A stretch of 64,000 nucleotides of DNA from Saururus chinensis. Taxonomy: Eukaryota > Streptophyta > Magnoliopsida > Piperales > Saururaceae. How positions within the stretch are numbered: position 1 is the first letter of the stretch; every line of letters begins with the position of its first letter. Where the stretch lies: NCBI GenBank assembly GCA_035235625.1, contig CP141140.1, forward strand, positions 16,326,685-16,390,684, given 5' to 3'. The notes under the pieces are model-generated. The model saw only the letters and a program-made list of their open reading frames with translations. It made no database searches and was not told where the DNA came from. Below, in pieces: positions 34,400 to 46,006 of the stretch. Position numbers and translations under genes: made by a program.

Positions 34400-34650
34400 T
34401 TTTGTCTTTTCTCCCCCACTCCCCCTTCCCTTCAGCGTCGAGGTAGACGAAAACTGGTTGAAGTCTCCAATATGACCGGCCTGCCCTGTAGGAGGCTATG
34501 GGTCCCATTTTTAAGTAGACTCCGCTTTGGGATTGTTTTGTATCCAATGATGGAGGGCCGCGTGGAAGGCAGAAATTGGGGCCCACAGTTTGCCACTGCA
34601 TCGCCCTTCCGCTTCTCATTTCGAGTTTGGTTGCTACCTTTCCCTCGGAC
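34400..34650. promoter_or_regulatory. Bidirectional promoter region, 251 bp
   Basis: The start codons of the minus-strand reductase-like gene (34399) and the plus-strand SAP-domain gene (34651) face away from each other with only 251 bp between them, which must contain both leaders and core promoters. The segment is GC-richer than the surrounding DNA and lacks a clear TATA box, in keeping with housekeeping divergent promoters. Confidence 0.55.
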
Positions 34651-37600
34651 ATGGCTTCAACCGGAAGAGGTCTCGCCTTCATATCCCTTTCTTCGTCTTC
34701 GGAAGAAGATGAAGAAGAAGAGAGTGGTGATGATCGTTCGGATGGCGATTATGTGATTAGCATCTCCGCCAGCGATGAAGATAGTGATTTGAGCGACCGC
34801 GAATTAGGACGTGATTCTGAGGAAGACGATTCGGATGAGGCGCGCTGCAAACGAGTCATCCGAATGCTGCAACGTAATTTTGCTCGGTGCACTTTACTTG
34901 AATCGAAGTTTTCTACTTGTCTCTCTGCCAAGTCGATTATCGATGTTTATTCGTCTGTGCAAGTCTATGCTTTCTGTTTGTAAATGTGATTGCGTATTTG
35001 ATAGATGATATGCATTTCCATCCATATTGTATATATGATTTCGAGCAGCTATAAGGTGGAAGCAATTAGTCAGTGGCAAGGAATCAAGATAAATTAAGCG
35101 GTTTCAGTTTGGCCAATCCGCTGCATGCTTGGACAGAAGAAACATGATTAGCTAGGTCTTTAGGAGATAGGAGTGGCTGATTCTTTCATTTTCCATTTTC
35201 CATTTGGTGATGTATATATCGTGCAGAGTGAAAAAGGCTACAGAAATGGCTTTGAATGGTATAGGGATGTCATAATACTAGAATGGTGTGTGTTTCATGA
35301 AAAGAGTTCAAACATCAGACTAATGGTGTTTGAACTTATTGGCGTCAGCTATAGGGATGAAAAGAGGTCTTGCTTGTAGGTAGGCCTTTGTATCCCCTTT
35401 GTCCAACATTCCTATCCATTTTGCTGTGTACCAACTCGGTACACAACAAATGGTGACAAGTGTTTGAAGAGTATCTGCCTTTCATTTTTACCTTGAAGGT
35501 AACCGTCTCATTGTATAACCTGACTGTTGTACTCCCCATTAATAGTGCATTGCACTCATTTATTTATTCTAAATTTTTTGAAAGAGATAGACATGCTTGA
35601 GGCCATTATTAACAAATTGGTTTGTGGACAACGACATTGTCATCTGAATGAGACATAAGGTTTTTTCCCCGCTCCTTACGGAATAATATCTGAGTCTTTT
35701 ACTGTATAGATTTTCCAGGTAGAAATTTATCCTAAAAAATCATAGCTCAACTAACTCACATTAATTGGATCAGTTTGTGCCAACTAGTTTCATTTCTTCT
35801 TACTTATCAACTTTCAAAGCATTTAAGTTCTTGGTGCCTTGTTCTGATTGCCATCAACATGCAAATTTGCATGACCTTGTCTGAATTTACTTAAATCTCG
35901 GAACTTTGAAAGCATTTAAGTTTTATACTCCTTTTTGTCTAACATTTTCCTTATTTTAGCCATATTTTCTGTTTTTTAGATGAAGATGATCTTCATACAC
36001 TAAAATTGGAGGACTGTAAAGCATATTTACATAAGCATGAACTTAGAATAACAGGAAGCAAACCAGTTTGTATGCAGCGAATTCAGGAGCACTTGAGGTA
36101 TGCCACTTTTAGTTAAGTTATCTCTGTTTTCAGTAGGCAGGAATTATGTATTTTTAGTGTCCCACCAACAATTAGTATTTGCTTCATGCACATGTTACGT
36201 GCCAAGTACACTATGTGTGGCTAATCCATATGTGTGGTAACATTGTACATAAAATTCTGCTGTGGTTGATAGTGATTATATGGTATGCAGTTTCTTGTTA
36301 GCTGTCCCTCTTAGAGTTATGGTCTTACTATATTAGTGCCGGGAAACAACCGAGGTATATGTATTTTGTATGCATTAATATCTAATTACTTGAATATTTA
36401 ATAAGATGCATTACAAGGTTCTGAAATGTTGTAATATATCATGAACTACAATATGTCATGAATAAAAGCTTAAGAATTTTAGAATGGTTTCACTAACGTG
36501 CAAATTTTTTTTTGCATCATCACTGATGCTTTTTTAGTTTTTTCTTTTCTCTTCAACAGACTAATAGATGGCAGTGGTTTAAATTTATATCCAAGATCTT
36601 CCTTTAGTATTAATTGCACAGGTATGAAAAGCCTTTTGAAATTTGATATGCATTCTTCACATTATATATGCCGTTTCTAAAGTTAAGAGTCCTATGCAGG
36701 TGATGTGTGCATTGGTGATGTTGTACTATTCAAACAGAAGGTTTATGAAAGGTTGACATGATTGAAATGTTACTCAGTTATGAGCTTTTTTTGTTAATAT
36801 GAATTGGTGTTGACAATTTTTTTTCTACTCAGGTTTGATCTAGTTACAAGAGGAGCAAATGCAATAGGTCAACGAATTATTGCTGGGAGGGTTGTGAAGG
36901 AGAGTTATGGTGCAGTTAAGCAGCAACACACTTTTACTGTGAGAACTTATAAAACGATAAAAGATGCTTATTGTTTTTCAAATAGTATTTTTCTTGTGAA
37001 CAAGTGTACCTTCTAATTGAGAAGGTTGAAGTACTGTGGAGCAAAGGTGTGAAGTCATTACCACCATTGTTTCCTATGCTTATCAAGGGGCGTAATCTTT
37101 ACCGACTAAAGACATTCCGACAGGTGAGAGTGAAAAATATATATTCTTTTTTAGAACTTACATGAAAATGTTGCATGGTCAGTATAGTCCATCTTTTTGG
37201 GACAATATTTTGCATTTCAGAAGTGGGATAATGAAGCAGAGAGGGCAAATATTCTGTCTGAGAAACACAAGAGGGGAGCAGTGGCAAGGCGTACTCGAGC
37301 ACTTCGGAAGGATCTTTGGGTTAGAGGTTTGTTTTATGTTCCCTCATAATGTGATAGCTTAGTTCTAGATTACAATTTTATAAGCTATGTTTATGTATAA
37401 AAAGCTGTTTTTGTTTTGTTTTATCCTTTATGCTGAAAGATCTATTTAGATAAAAAGCTGCATTGGGGCACTATCTCTTGAACAAACATTGACACTAGTC
37501 ATATAAAACTGCAATATTTTTTACAAGTATCATTTGTGTGGTTGTCCATTGTGGAATCTCGCAAAGACATGGGTGATGTAGAAGGTGAGGAAGACAAGGG

Positions 37601-38920
37601 AGGATATAGGGGAGAAGTGAGAAAAGTTGCATTGGAGAGAGATAAAAAGGCAAAGATAAAGTAGAGAAAGAGAGAGAGGAACAAAGTTTAGAGAAATAGA
37701 AACATGATATTTTATCTATTACTGATCCATGTGCTATCCAAACTCTTTCATAGTGAGATAGGAGTGAATATTAGATAAATTGGAGCGTGAGAATTCATAA
37801 TGAGCTACACAACTCTTTATATCAATGTGAGCAAACCCTAATAACGAATTAAACGTATACTCCCTCCATCCTAAATTAATAGCTTCATTTGGCAAAAAAG
37901 TTTGTTCCATATTAATAGCTCCATTTTGTTCAATTTAAGTGATTTGGTACTTAAAAAAGAGTATCATAAGCTTATTTTCCCTTCTCATAGATGTGGGTTT
38001 CACCATTTAATAAAAATCACTATTTTTCCAAATGTAACTATTAATATGTGACCTAGGGAGTATAACATAACTAACCCTTGGGCTCAGTGACTTAACTACA
38101 GCTACTGGTTGGTTTGTATCAGTCCATATGCTCGACATCTTTGACCAAGATTGGCCCCATCAAGTGAAGCTCGTTGGATGGTGGTGGTGGTGCTTATGTA
38201 TTAGTTTTTTAAAGAAATCTAAAAGAGCAAGATAGCAACATTGTAGTGATGCCGAATTTAGAAATAAAAAATAAACAGTGAATGTAAAAAAAAAGTTTTA
38301 CAGGTTGTGGTGCAAATAAATTATAGAAGATGTATTTCTTTAGTTTGAGTTGTATAAGCAAAGATCTACCTGGTCTGCTAGAAGCTGGCCGTGCTTAGAA
38401 AAGGTTCAATGTTCAATTCGTGGGCGAAGTATATCCTATTGTGCCTCCCAGTGTGATTACTTAAATGCAGAATGGTGCTTTGTTTGTTCAGGGCTGTGCT
38501 TTGTGTAGTTAAATTAGTAGTTATTCCTTCCCTAATAACTTAATAGGTTGAGTTAATCAATGGAGAGGTTTAAACTAAGTTTTGTCATGATTGAAACCAG
38601 GTTTTAGGTGTTTGGTTGAATTAAATTCTCAACCCTGCTTCTTAAAATGCGGGATGCCATAATCATCAACAATGATTGTGTCAATTTTTTACTCATTTTC
38701 TGTGATATTTATCCAACCTCTCTTTGTAGGTTCAAAGGAGCCAAAACAACCACGTTTTAGAAGGTCATTGTCGAGGGAAATGAGACAAGACACCTCAAAA
38801 ACACAGAAGCAACTGAGTGTCCGCAGGGTTTCATCACTAAGATCTTCAAGGGGGAAGAGGGATGCAAACACGAGAGATTCTTATGCCCCTTCAGCTTCTA
38901 AGCGCAGGAGACACCCCTGA
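34651..38920 (+). CDS. SAP-domain nuclear protein, zinc finger CCCH 62-like
   Basis: Exons: 34651-34873, 35980-36097, 36560-36621, 36700-36751, 36833-36938, 37025-37123, 37221-37326, 38730-38920. They sum to 957 nt, 318 aa, all phases matching. Residues 1-68 are very acidic and Ser-rich (EEDEEEESGDD). A SAP-type helix-loop-helix DNA-binding motif lies at about 80-114 (LHTLKLEDCKAYLHKHELRITGSKPVCMQRIQEHL split over the junctions). The conserved middle (YPRSSFSINCTGDVCIGDVV, GRVVKESYGAVKQQHTFTVEVLW, LIKGRNLYRLKTFRQ) matches plant zinc finger CCCH domain-containing protein 62 and relatives. The tail is basic and Arg/Ser-rich, ending SKRRRHP, a likely nuclear signal. I see no C-x-C-x-C-x-H finger in this model. 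The molecular role is unknown; nucleic-acid binding in the nucleus is inferred. It shares a divergent promoter with the gene at 34399. Confidence 0.88.
37860..38060 (+). mobile_element. Stowaway-type MITE in intron 7 of the SAP gene
   Basis: The cleanest copy of the family in this window: 201 bp, starting ctccctccatcctaaatt and ending gacctagggag, with TA on each side (37858-37859, 38061-38062). The left end matches the Stowaway end CTCCCTCC. Internal hallmarks are attaatagct twice near the left, gtacttaaaaaagagtatc and caccatttaataaaaat. Confidence 0.85.
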
Positions 38921-39553
38921 TCATTCAACAGCGCTGTCTTATAACAGACAATCAAGTCGCCAATGTACCGGGATAGGTCCCCACAATGATGTTACGCGAT
39001 GCCCACAGCGGACTCCACCCTAAACTAAGCTGGCAGATGTGTATCGGGAAAACTGGGGGTTAGCCCAATATTCAGCAACTGGGAATTATGCTGATCAGAA
39101 CCATGAAATTCCTGTATATTGGATTAACCGTTCTGGGTGTAATAGTCAAGAGTTACATTGCTTGTTTTCCTGGAACAAGAAGCACAAATTCCAAGTTGAA
39201 CATTGCTAAACCACCTTTCCCAACAGAAAAAAGACATTGCTGAATGGAACCACAAAATTTCCAATCATTGACTTCATTCTGGTTGAACAGTAAATTCTGT
39301 CACTTGATTCTGCGGGAATCACCAGGTTTTATTGCAAGAACTCGGTGTAGTCACTTATTTGAGTGAGCACGCTACTGGAACAACTATAGTGCTGATCATT
39401 GAGTACGTGAATTGGGGCAAAATGTTCGTGGCGCTGTCAGGGAATATGTGTACATCTAACATATTTTAGCATAACCAGTTTATTTGATTTTTCAAAGCTC
39501 GGTTTCTAGCTGCTAGGAAATCCGTATTTGTTTACATAGCATCCGCTTTAACC
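38921..39553. other. Convergent intergenic spacer
   Basis: The 3' ends of the SAP gene (+) and the P450 gene (-) face each other across 633 bp. The spacer holds their 3' UTRs and no further feature I can name. Confidence 0.55.
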
Positions 39554-42500
39554 TCAACAATACAAATTGAAAGCATCCTTTGGAGATACCGCAACTTCCA
39601 AAGGTACAGCCTTGGGCGAAGACAGACCCTGTCCTTCTTGCATGTCCACCATCAGAGTTCTGGATGGGAGCTTCCATTCAAAAGCATGCAGCAACCTTGC
39701 AAGGGTTAGGTGAAGGATGGAAAGGGCGAGGGCGGTGCCAGGGCATGCCCTCCTCCCTGCGCCGAAGGGTATCAGCTGGAAGTGGTGGCCCCTCATATCC
39801 ACATCCGCAGCCACCCCATGGGGGCCCATAAACCTCTCTGGCTCAAATTTGAGGGGCGAAGTCCACCACGCAGGGTCGCGATGGATCTTCCAGGCATTCA
39901 CAATCAGCTGGGTCCCAGCAGGAACTTTGTATCCCATAACTGTGCAGTCCTCAGTAGACTCATGTGGGACCAGCAGAGGGCCCGGTAGATGCAGACGTAG
40001 TGTCTCCTTCACAATAGCTTGCAGGTACGGGAGCTCCTCTATGTCCGCTTCTCCTATCTTCCTTTGCAGCCCAATTTTTGAATCAATCTCTTGTTGAGCT
40101 TTCTCCAAGGCTTGACGATTGTTGAGAAGCTCGGACAATGCCCATTCTAGGGTGACTGATGTAGTGTCCACGGTGCCAAAAATAATAGACTGGATAACAT
40201 AAAAAACATGTTATAAATTGGTAAAATAACACTCTCCGCCTTAAATTAATAGTTCCATGACAATTCCATATTAATAACTCTATTTTGTTTACTTTAAGTG
40301 ATTGAGTACTTAAAAAAAGACCATCTTAAGCTTATTTTCCCTTCTCATAGATGTATATTTCACCATTTAATAAAAACTACTCACTCCGTCCCATATTAAT
40401 AGATAATTTAAAAATTAATAAATTTTATTAAATGGTAAAATCCACATCTAAGAGAATGAAAATTAAGTTTATAATACTTTTTTTAAGTACACAACCACTT
40501 AAATTGAACAAAAAAATTATTAATATAAAACAAATTTTTTTACTAAATTAAGCTGTTAATTTAAGGCAGATGAAGCATTATTTTTCTAAATGTAGCTATT
40601 AATATGAGACTAAGGGAGTGTTAACGAAGATCAACCCTCTGTTAGCAAATAATTAAAAGAAAAGGCCATGGTTTTTTACCCCCTAATGATCAACCCTAGT
40701 TCTCTCAGTTATTAGTTAAGAGTTAAGCATTTTAGCTACTAGATGAGACATAAGAGAACTAATGGCGAGTTTTGGAGGTCATGCCTACCCCTTTTTGGGT
40801 TGCGCATCATTAGAGTGACTCTGCGGCTTTATAAACTACTCTATATAAAACAACAAAATGTTATGAATGACAAAGATAAATATTTTATTGTATTTTTTGT
40901 TAATGAGGGGTATTTGAATCCTTATGACCTCACTAGAAGAGACAACACAATAGGCCTTTTAGAGCATTGTATCTTGCCACTAAACTTTTTAGGCATGTAC
41001 AATCCCTACAACAAAAATGACTATTGGCGACACTTTTTTAAATGTCGTAATTAAAAGCATTGCTAAAAATATTTATTTGTAACGCTTAAAAAAGCATTAC
41101 AAAAAATACTATTGATAAAAATGTTACAAATAGTGCCACTATTTGAAAGTGTCACTAATACAATATTAAAATTTTTTTTTACTATTAACGACACTTTTTA
41201 AAAGCATCGCTAATAGGCAATAGTAATTGCGACACCTTTTTAAAAACGTCATTAATAGTGAATAATTTTTTTAATAAAAGCATCGTAAATATTATTATTT
41301 TTTAAAATAAATATAGGCTAAATTATATTTCTTTACTATTTACAACATTTATGTTTAAATATTGCAATTACTATATGTATTTTATTTAGTCTCATATGTA
41401 TGAGATTGAGCTCACATGCATTAGCACGAACCCTCAGCCTTATGGGTGAGACTTTGCATTTTAATTATTTATTATATATTAATAATAATAACTTTTATAT
41501 TATATAATTATAATTATTTTTAAATATAATAAATAACAAATACAAAAATATACTTAATATTATTATTTAAATATATATAGAGCAAGAGAGAGATGAGAGG
41601 AGAAGAGTGAGAGAAGAAATGGAGGGAGAGAGAGATAGAGAGAGAAAGATAAAGATAAAAGAGAGAGAGTAGAGAGAGAAAGTGAGTGAGCAAGAGAGAA
41701 AGAGAAGATAGAGAAAGAGAAGAGAGAGGAGAGAAAGAGAAGAGAGATGAATCTTTAAAAAAAATTGTTTTTACAATTTGTGATCCTTCTATTAACAATT
41801 GTGATGCTTGAGTATATGTGTTGCAAATGTTAGTGCTATTTGCGACTCTTCTAATAAGTGTCGCAAATAATATGGTTTATAAAAAAATTAGTCTATTTGC
41901 AATGTTCCTTTGGAACTTCGCCAATATGCAAAAACAGTTAGCGATGTTATGGAGAAAACATCGCAACTATAAAGCTATTTGTAACGACTACTGTGATCGT
42001 CGCAAATAGTCTAATATTAATTTTTTAAAAATTCATTACTATTTATGATGCGCATTAGAAGCATTGTAAATAGAACAACCAATTGGGATGCTTTATGTAA
42101 AGCGTTGCAATTGATAGTATTATTTGCGACGCTTCTAGTGAGCGTCACAAATAGTCCAAAATAATTTTTTTTGAATAATCCACTCCCTCTCTTCTCTCTC
42201 TATCTTTCTTCACCCTCTCTCTTCTCTCTCTCTCTCCACTCTCTCTTCTTCTTCTCTCCACTCTCTCTCCTCCCTCTTTATCTCTCTCTTCTCCCTCTCT
42301 ACTCTCCCTCTTTTCTCTCTTCACCCCCTCTCTTCTATTCTCTCTTCACTCTCTTATTTCCCTCTTTCTCTCTCTCCACTCTCCATCTTTTCTCTCTTCA
42401 CTCCCTCTCATGGGCGGAGCCACATGGAAGGTTGGGGGGCAATTGCCCCCCTAACTTTTTAAAAAAAAATTAATTACTTATATAGTATAATAGTTATGCA

Positions 42501-43799
42501 CCATTTAAAAAAAAATATTTTTCCCCTCCCCATTTAACTAGTGTGCTATATGCCCTCTATATTCAAGCTTGCCCCTACTCACCCAAAGTCCTACTCAGCC
42601 CCAACTCCCTCTTTTCTATTCTCTCTCCTCTCCTCTCCCTCTCTTCCATTTTCTCTCTCACTCGCCTCTTCTCTTTCTCTCTTCTCTCTTCTCTCTTCTC
42701 TCTTTCATGCTCGGATTAGGAGTGCCCATCTAGCCTATCCGAATCCCTCGTATTTCTAATGCTAGGCTCCATGTCGTGAGGAGCATCCTACATGAGTTAG
42801 TGCTATCTATTCTTATCCTCTGACTATCCTCGTTCGTAGCTCTTTATGTTGACAAGATCAAATCTTAGAGTAGTTGGGGTTTCTAACCTGGAGAATGCCG
42901 ACTATGGCGAGATCCTTGTTATCTTGTCCAGAGCCCGACAAGGAAGCAATCTTGTTCCCGTCCGCCATGGATATCACCACGTCCATGAAGTCCACACCCT
43001 CCTCCACGCCCCCCATCCTACGCCTCTCCTCTATCCACTTCCCAGTCATGGCCCGAATCCTCGTTGCTATCCCTTCCATGGCTCTCTCCTCCCCCCCTAC
43101 GTTGGCCCACCTCAGAAGCGGGAAGAGGTCTCCCACCAACGGCTTCCCAGCCTGGTAGAACGCCGCCTCCATCAGCTCATTCAACTCCCGCCGCTCCTCC
43201 GGACCTGCGAAGTCCGACTGCCTCCTCCCGATCATTTTCAGTACGAGACCCATCACCATGTCCAGCAGATGGTCCCGGACACGGAACCCCGGCTCCGAGC
43301 AGGACCGCCCGATGCCCTCCACCAGGCCTCGGGTTCCATCGTCCCGGACGTGGGCGAGGGCGAGGAGGCGGCGGGGCGACAGCAGCTCCAGGGCGGCCAG
43401 CTTGCGGGCCTCAAGCCAGTAGGGCCCGTAGGGAGCCCAGGGGATGATGGTGAAGCCAAAGCCGAGGATCCGACCCGCGGCGAGGGCGGGACGGGACGCG
43501 AATGCCCGGTCGTGGACTGTGAGGCACTCGCGGGCCGCTTCCGGGCTGCTGACAACCAGCATGGGCCTGGAGCCGGCCCGCAGGCTCATGACGGGCCCGT
43601 GCTGGTCCGCGAGCTTGGCGAGCGCGATGTGGGGGAGGTCCGGGCCTGCGAGGAGTGGGAGGTGGCCTATAACGGGCCATCCGGGCGGGCCTGGTGCAAG
43701 CCTCGTTCGGGGGCGGGGATTGGTGTAGAGGAGCAAGGCGTAGATCAGAGGGAGGGCCAGGAGCAGGCCAGAGCAGAGGGCTGCGTTGACTACGTCCAT
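39554..43799 (-). CDS. CYP82: Cytochrome P450, CYP82-type
   Basis: Two exons, 42888-43799 and 39554-40189, joined in phase 0 at ILQ|SIIFGT as usual for A-type plant P450s: 515 aa. It is an ER-anchored heme monooxygenase needing a P450 reductase. Visible: an N-terminal membrane helix (ALCSGLLLALPLIYALLLY), the proline hinge APGPPGWPVIGHLP, the C-helix WLEAR, the I-helix oxygen motif GTVDTT (309-314), ETLR (366-369), PERF (421-424) and the heme loop FGAGRRACPG with Cys453. The segments VNAWKIHRDP, DVDMRGHHFQLIPFG and EGQGLSSPKAVPLEV point to CYP82. That family includes enzymes of terpenoid, alkaloid and flavonoid metabolism; the substrate cannot be read from the sequence. A further in-frame ATG at 43853 would add 18 residues, but a TATA box at 43877-43887 puts transcription start near it, so 43799 is preferred. 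The frame is intact; the 2.7-kb intron is full of transposon sequence. Confidence 0.95.
40232..40618 (+). mobile_element. Stowaway-type MITE carrying a second copy inside it
   Basis: The outer copy starts ctctccgccttaaattaatag, is interrupted after taataaaaacta at 40379, and resumes at 40578 with ttatttttctaaatg to end aagggag at 40618. The inner copy, 40380-40577, starts ctcactccgtccc and is the same family in the opposite orientation (its blocks accacttaaattgaac and attaaatggtaaaat are reversed). It lies in the P450 intron. Confidence 0.8.
41004..42165. mobile_element. CACTA-like (En/Spm) remnant in the P450 intron
   Basis: The left end ccctacaacaaaaatga resembles the CACTACAA start of plant CACTA elements. 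Many short hairpin-like subterminal motifs follow, such as gcgacactttt...aaagcatcgctaatag and, at the right, atttgcgacgcttctagtgagcgtcacaaatag. No transposase is present, and the matching right terminus was not found, so the borders are approximate. Confidence 0.55.
41577..41757. repeat. Purine (GA)-rich tract
   Basis: About 180 bp of almost uninterrupted agag and agaaag repeats inside the CACTA-like remnant. A pyrimidine tract of the complementary kind lies at 42178-42412 on the same strand. Confidence 0.85.
42178..42412. repeat. Pyrimidine (CT)-rich tract
   Basis: About 235 bp of ctctct, cttc and ctcc repeats. In an unspliced P450 pre-mRNA it could pair with the GA tract at 41577-41757. 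Confidence 0.85.
42413..42760. repeat. hAT-like MITE fragment and CT-rich DNA
   Basis: The segment gggcggagccacatggaa followed by ggggggcaattgccccc resembles the left part of the hAT MITE at 55362 (ggggcggatctacatta, gggggtcaaatgaccccc). A matching right terminus was not found. A second CT-rich stretch lies at 42600-42710. Confidence 0.4.
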
Positions 43800-43876
43800 G
43801 CCCGGAAGGGTAGTGACAGAAACTTGTCGTAGGATAACAAGATCGAGCTTCATATGTTTTCCATATAAGAATGCTT

Positions 43877-43887
43877 CTATATATAAA
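43877..43887 (-). promoter_or_regulatory. TATA box of the P450 gene
   Basis: On the minus strand this reads TTTATATATAG, 78 bp upstream of the ATG at 43799. An adjacent (TA)n run at about 43905-43928 complicates the exact choice. Confidence 0.5.
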
Positions 43888-43902
43888 AAGAGTAGGGGTA
43901 TA

Positions 43903-43928
43903 CATATACATATATATATATATATATG
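43903..43928. repeat. TA microsatellite
   Basis: A run of tacatatacatatata... about 26 bp long, just upstream of the P450 TATA box. Its length is likely to vary between individuals. Confidence 0.8.
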
Positions 43929-43929
43929 A

Positions 43930-45411
43930 TGAGTAATTTTTTAATTTTAATTAGGGTATAAAAAGAGTAGGGGGCCTGAGTATAAAAGGTGGTGAATTGT
44001 GTTTTAGCTGGGGAGAGAGATACCACTTGTGGTCTTGTGTAGAAGGGAAGGTTCACTGGCCATGTTAGATTTCTTTGGGTTTGAAGGCCGTCTCTGTGGA
44101 ACTGAAATGAGAACAATCCAGTTTCATGACGCAAAGCGATTGTCTTCGTTTTACTTGGACTTTCGGGGATCTAATTTGGTGACGCAATACGATTGTCTTA
44201 ATTTCGTTGGGCTTTTCCATAAATGGAGGGCGGAAATGTCAAGCGCCGACGGGACGAGTGAAATTGTGACGTACAAGAGAAGATTTTAAGATGTTGCCTA
44301 AAATAGCCCTCTATGGCCTGTGAAGTGTGAACGCGTATAAGTAAAATCTTTTATATATAGGATAAATTTTTAGGTGTGCGTCGCCCTGTATTTTACTATT
44401 TACGACAGACTTCTCAGCATGTTATAACCTCTCACACACTTCACTAATTCGTCGTTTTTTAGCACTGACATTTTCTCCCTTTATAAGTAATTGGCTGCAT
44501 CTAGTTTTCATGGAAGTATATGTGTGTGCTTTTGACATAATAAAACCATGATTTTGAAGTCCGGACCAGGTTCGACCTTTTTCATGCTTTGCTCATTGTT
44601 AGAGCAATACGGAAGAAATTCATGTAAAATATTTATTTTTGAGATTGATGACAATTGGCATATACATTAGCACATATTAATGAAAATATTACTTACATTA
44701 ATGTATATTAGCGTGTGCAACGTCAATCTCTAAAATGAATATTTCACATGCATTCTTTATGCTCGGTTCATGAATATAAAAATGCTTCCCAACCAAACTA
44801 GTGGACTTTATAGGCAGGGCAATTTTTCAAAGTTTTCCTGGACCACTTGTAATTTGCCCCGATTAAATTGAGATTTTACCCTATCCAAGTAAAAAACTTA
44901 AATGCGGCTACCATTTTGGTCGGTGGCTGGGTCAAATTAAACACACTGAATCGATTGGCCCTCTACTCAAAGATCTTATGAGAGAATTACATGAGACAGA
45001 TGAAATAGCTAAATATGGTAAGTGGTTCGTATTATAAGGCCAAGATTAGTTTTCTTTTGATTTTTGATGAGTGAAAGGAGTCAAAATACGTAAACCACTC
45101 TCAACTTTTTTGTTGGCAAACCAAAATTAGTAGTTATTGAAAGATGATTTTCAAATAATAGGTGCGATCAAATGCTAGCGGGCATAGTTGATTTTTTTTT
45201 TAATTATTATTGGAATTTTGGTTTAATTTCTTCCTGCAAATGATCATCACTGAGATGCTTGTGGACCACTTGTGTTAGCCTCTTCAGACGAATTCTCAAA
45301 CATTTAACTATGTTGTGTTTAGTTGACTAAAATTGTCCTTAATTAAACATAGAAGGTTACTAAGCTTAACAACTATTTCAACGCAAGTTCGCAACAGCTA
45401 AGAGAAGTGAA
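43930..45411. other. P450 upstream DNA, no gene seen
   Basis: The part next to 43930 would be the P450 promoter. The 86-codon frame at 44029-44289 (+) has no recognisable domain. A foldback MITE lies at 44602-44764. Confidence 0.45.
44602..44764. mobile_element. Foldback MITE of about 163 bp
   Basis: The ends gagcaatacggaagaaattc and the complement of gaatgcatgtgaaatatt pair over most of their length (catgtaaaatatttatttt against aaaatgaatatttcacatg). The centre contains tacattagcacatattaatg and its reverse. Target duplications are not clear. A diverged relative may lie at 55675-55790. Confidence 0.55.
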
Positions 45412-45414
45412 ATA

Positions 45415-45528
45415 CTCCATCCGGGACCTCTCGTTCTGCATTAATAGCTTTATTTAATTTTTTAATTAAATTTTTTAAAATTTATTTTAAAAAAATTAAA
45501 TGAAGTTATTAATGTAGGATATAAAGAG
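45415..45528 (+). mobile_element. Short Stowaway-type MITE copy
   Basis: 114 bp from ctccatccgggacc to ggatataaagag, flanked by TA. The middle is a nearly perfect hairpin of ttaatttttta and aaaattaaat. It is an internally deleted relative of the copy at 37860. Confidence 0.6.
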
Positions 45529-45824
45529 TACACGACTTTGATTAAGCCAATTGATTGTATTATGACTTTGCACCTTTTCAGATCGACTCCAATTCCAAGT
45601 GAATTGCCAATCAGTCCCCGCCTCCTTGAATCTGCATTTTCCATGAGGCTGAGGGCTGATTGGCAACGCTCAGGGATTCAGATGTGAATCACAGCCGATC
45701 CAAACCTATCATATGACCTCTCCCCAATGGACTGTAATAAGTGATATCTTGGACTTCCTACGAACAACCGTTGCCCTTAGGAAAATGGAAGTGCAACTAG
45801 TCTTAGCGCTACGGTGCCTTAGTG

Positions 45825-46006
45825 GAAAAATTATTCAGTGTGCATCGCACACCGTGTTGGCCATGTATTTCACCATTCAACGCATGACCCATCAGCATAG
45901 TTGTGGGATATGAAGGCGGAAAGTGGTTATAAATGCTGATGAGTTGTTTTGTAAATGGTAAAATACATCGCCAACACGGTGTGCAATGCACACTCAAAAA
46001 TTTCTC
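45825..46006. mobile_element. 182-bp MITE with 9-bp target duplication
   Basis: Inverted ends of about 60 bp: gaaaaattattcagtgtgca at the left and tgcacactcaaaaatttctc at the right, extending inwards through cacaccgtgttgg and tgtattt(c/t)accatt. Flanking direct repeats are gccttagtg (45816-45824) and gtcttagtg (46007-46015), one mismatch. This fits a Mutator-type MITE. Confidence 0.8.

Noticed and set aside
42846-43832. 328-codon plus-strand ORF
   Set aside because: It lies antisense to exon 1 of the P450, whose minus-strand frame has all family motifs. The open antisense frame is a by-product of high GC coding sequence.
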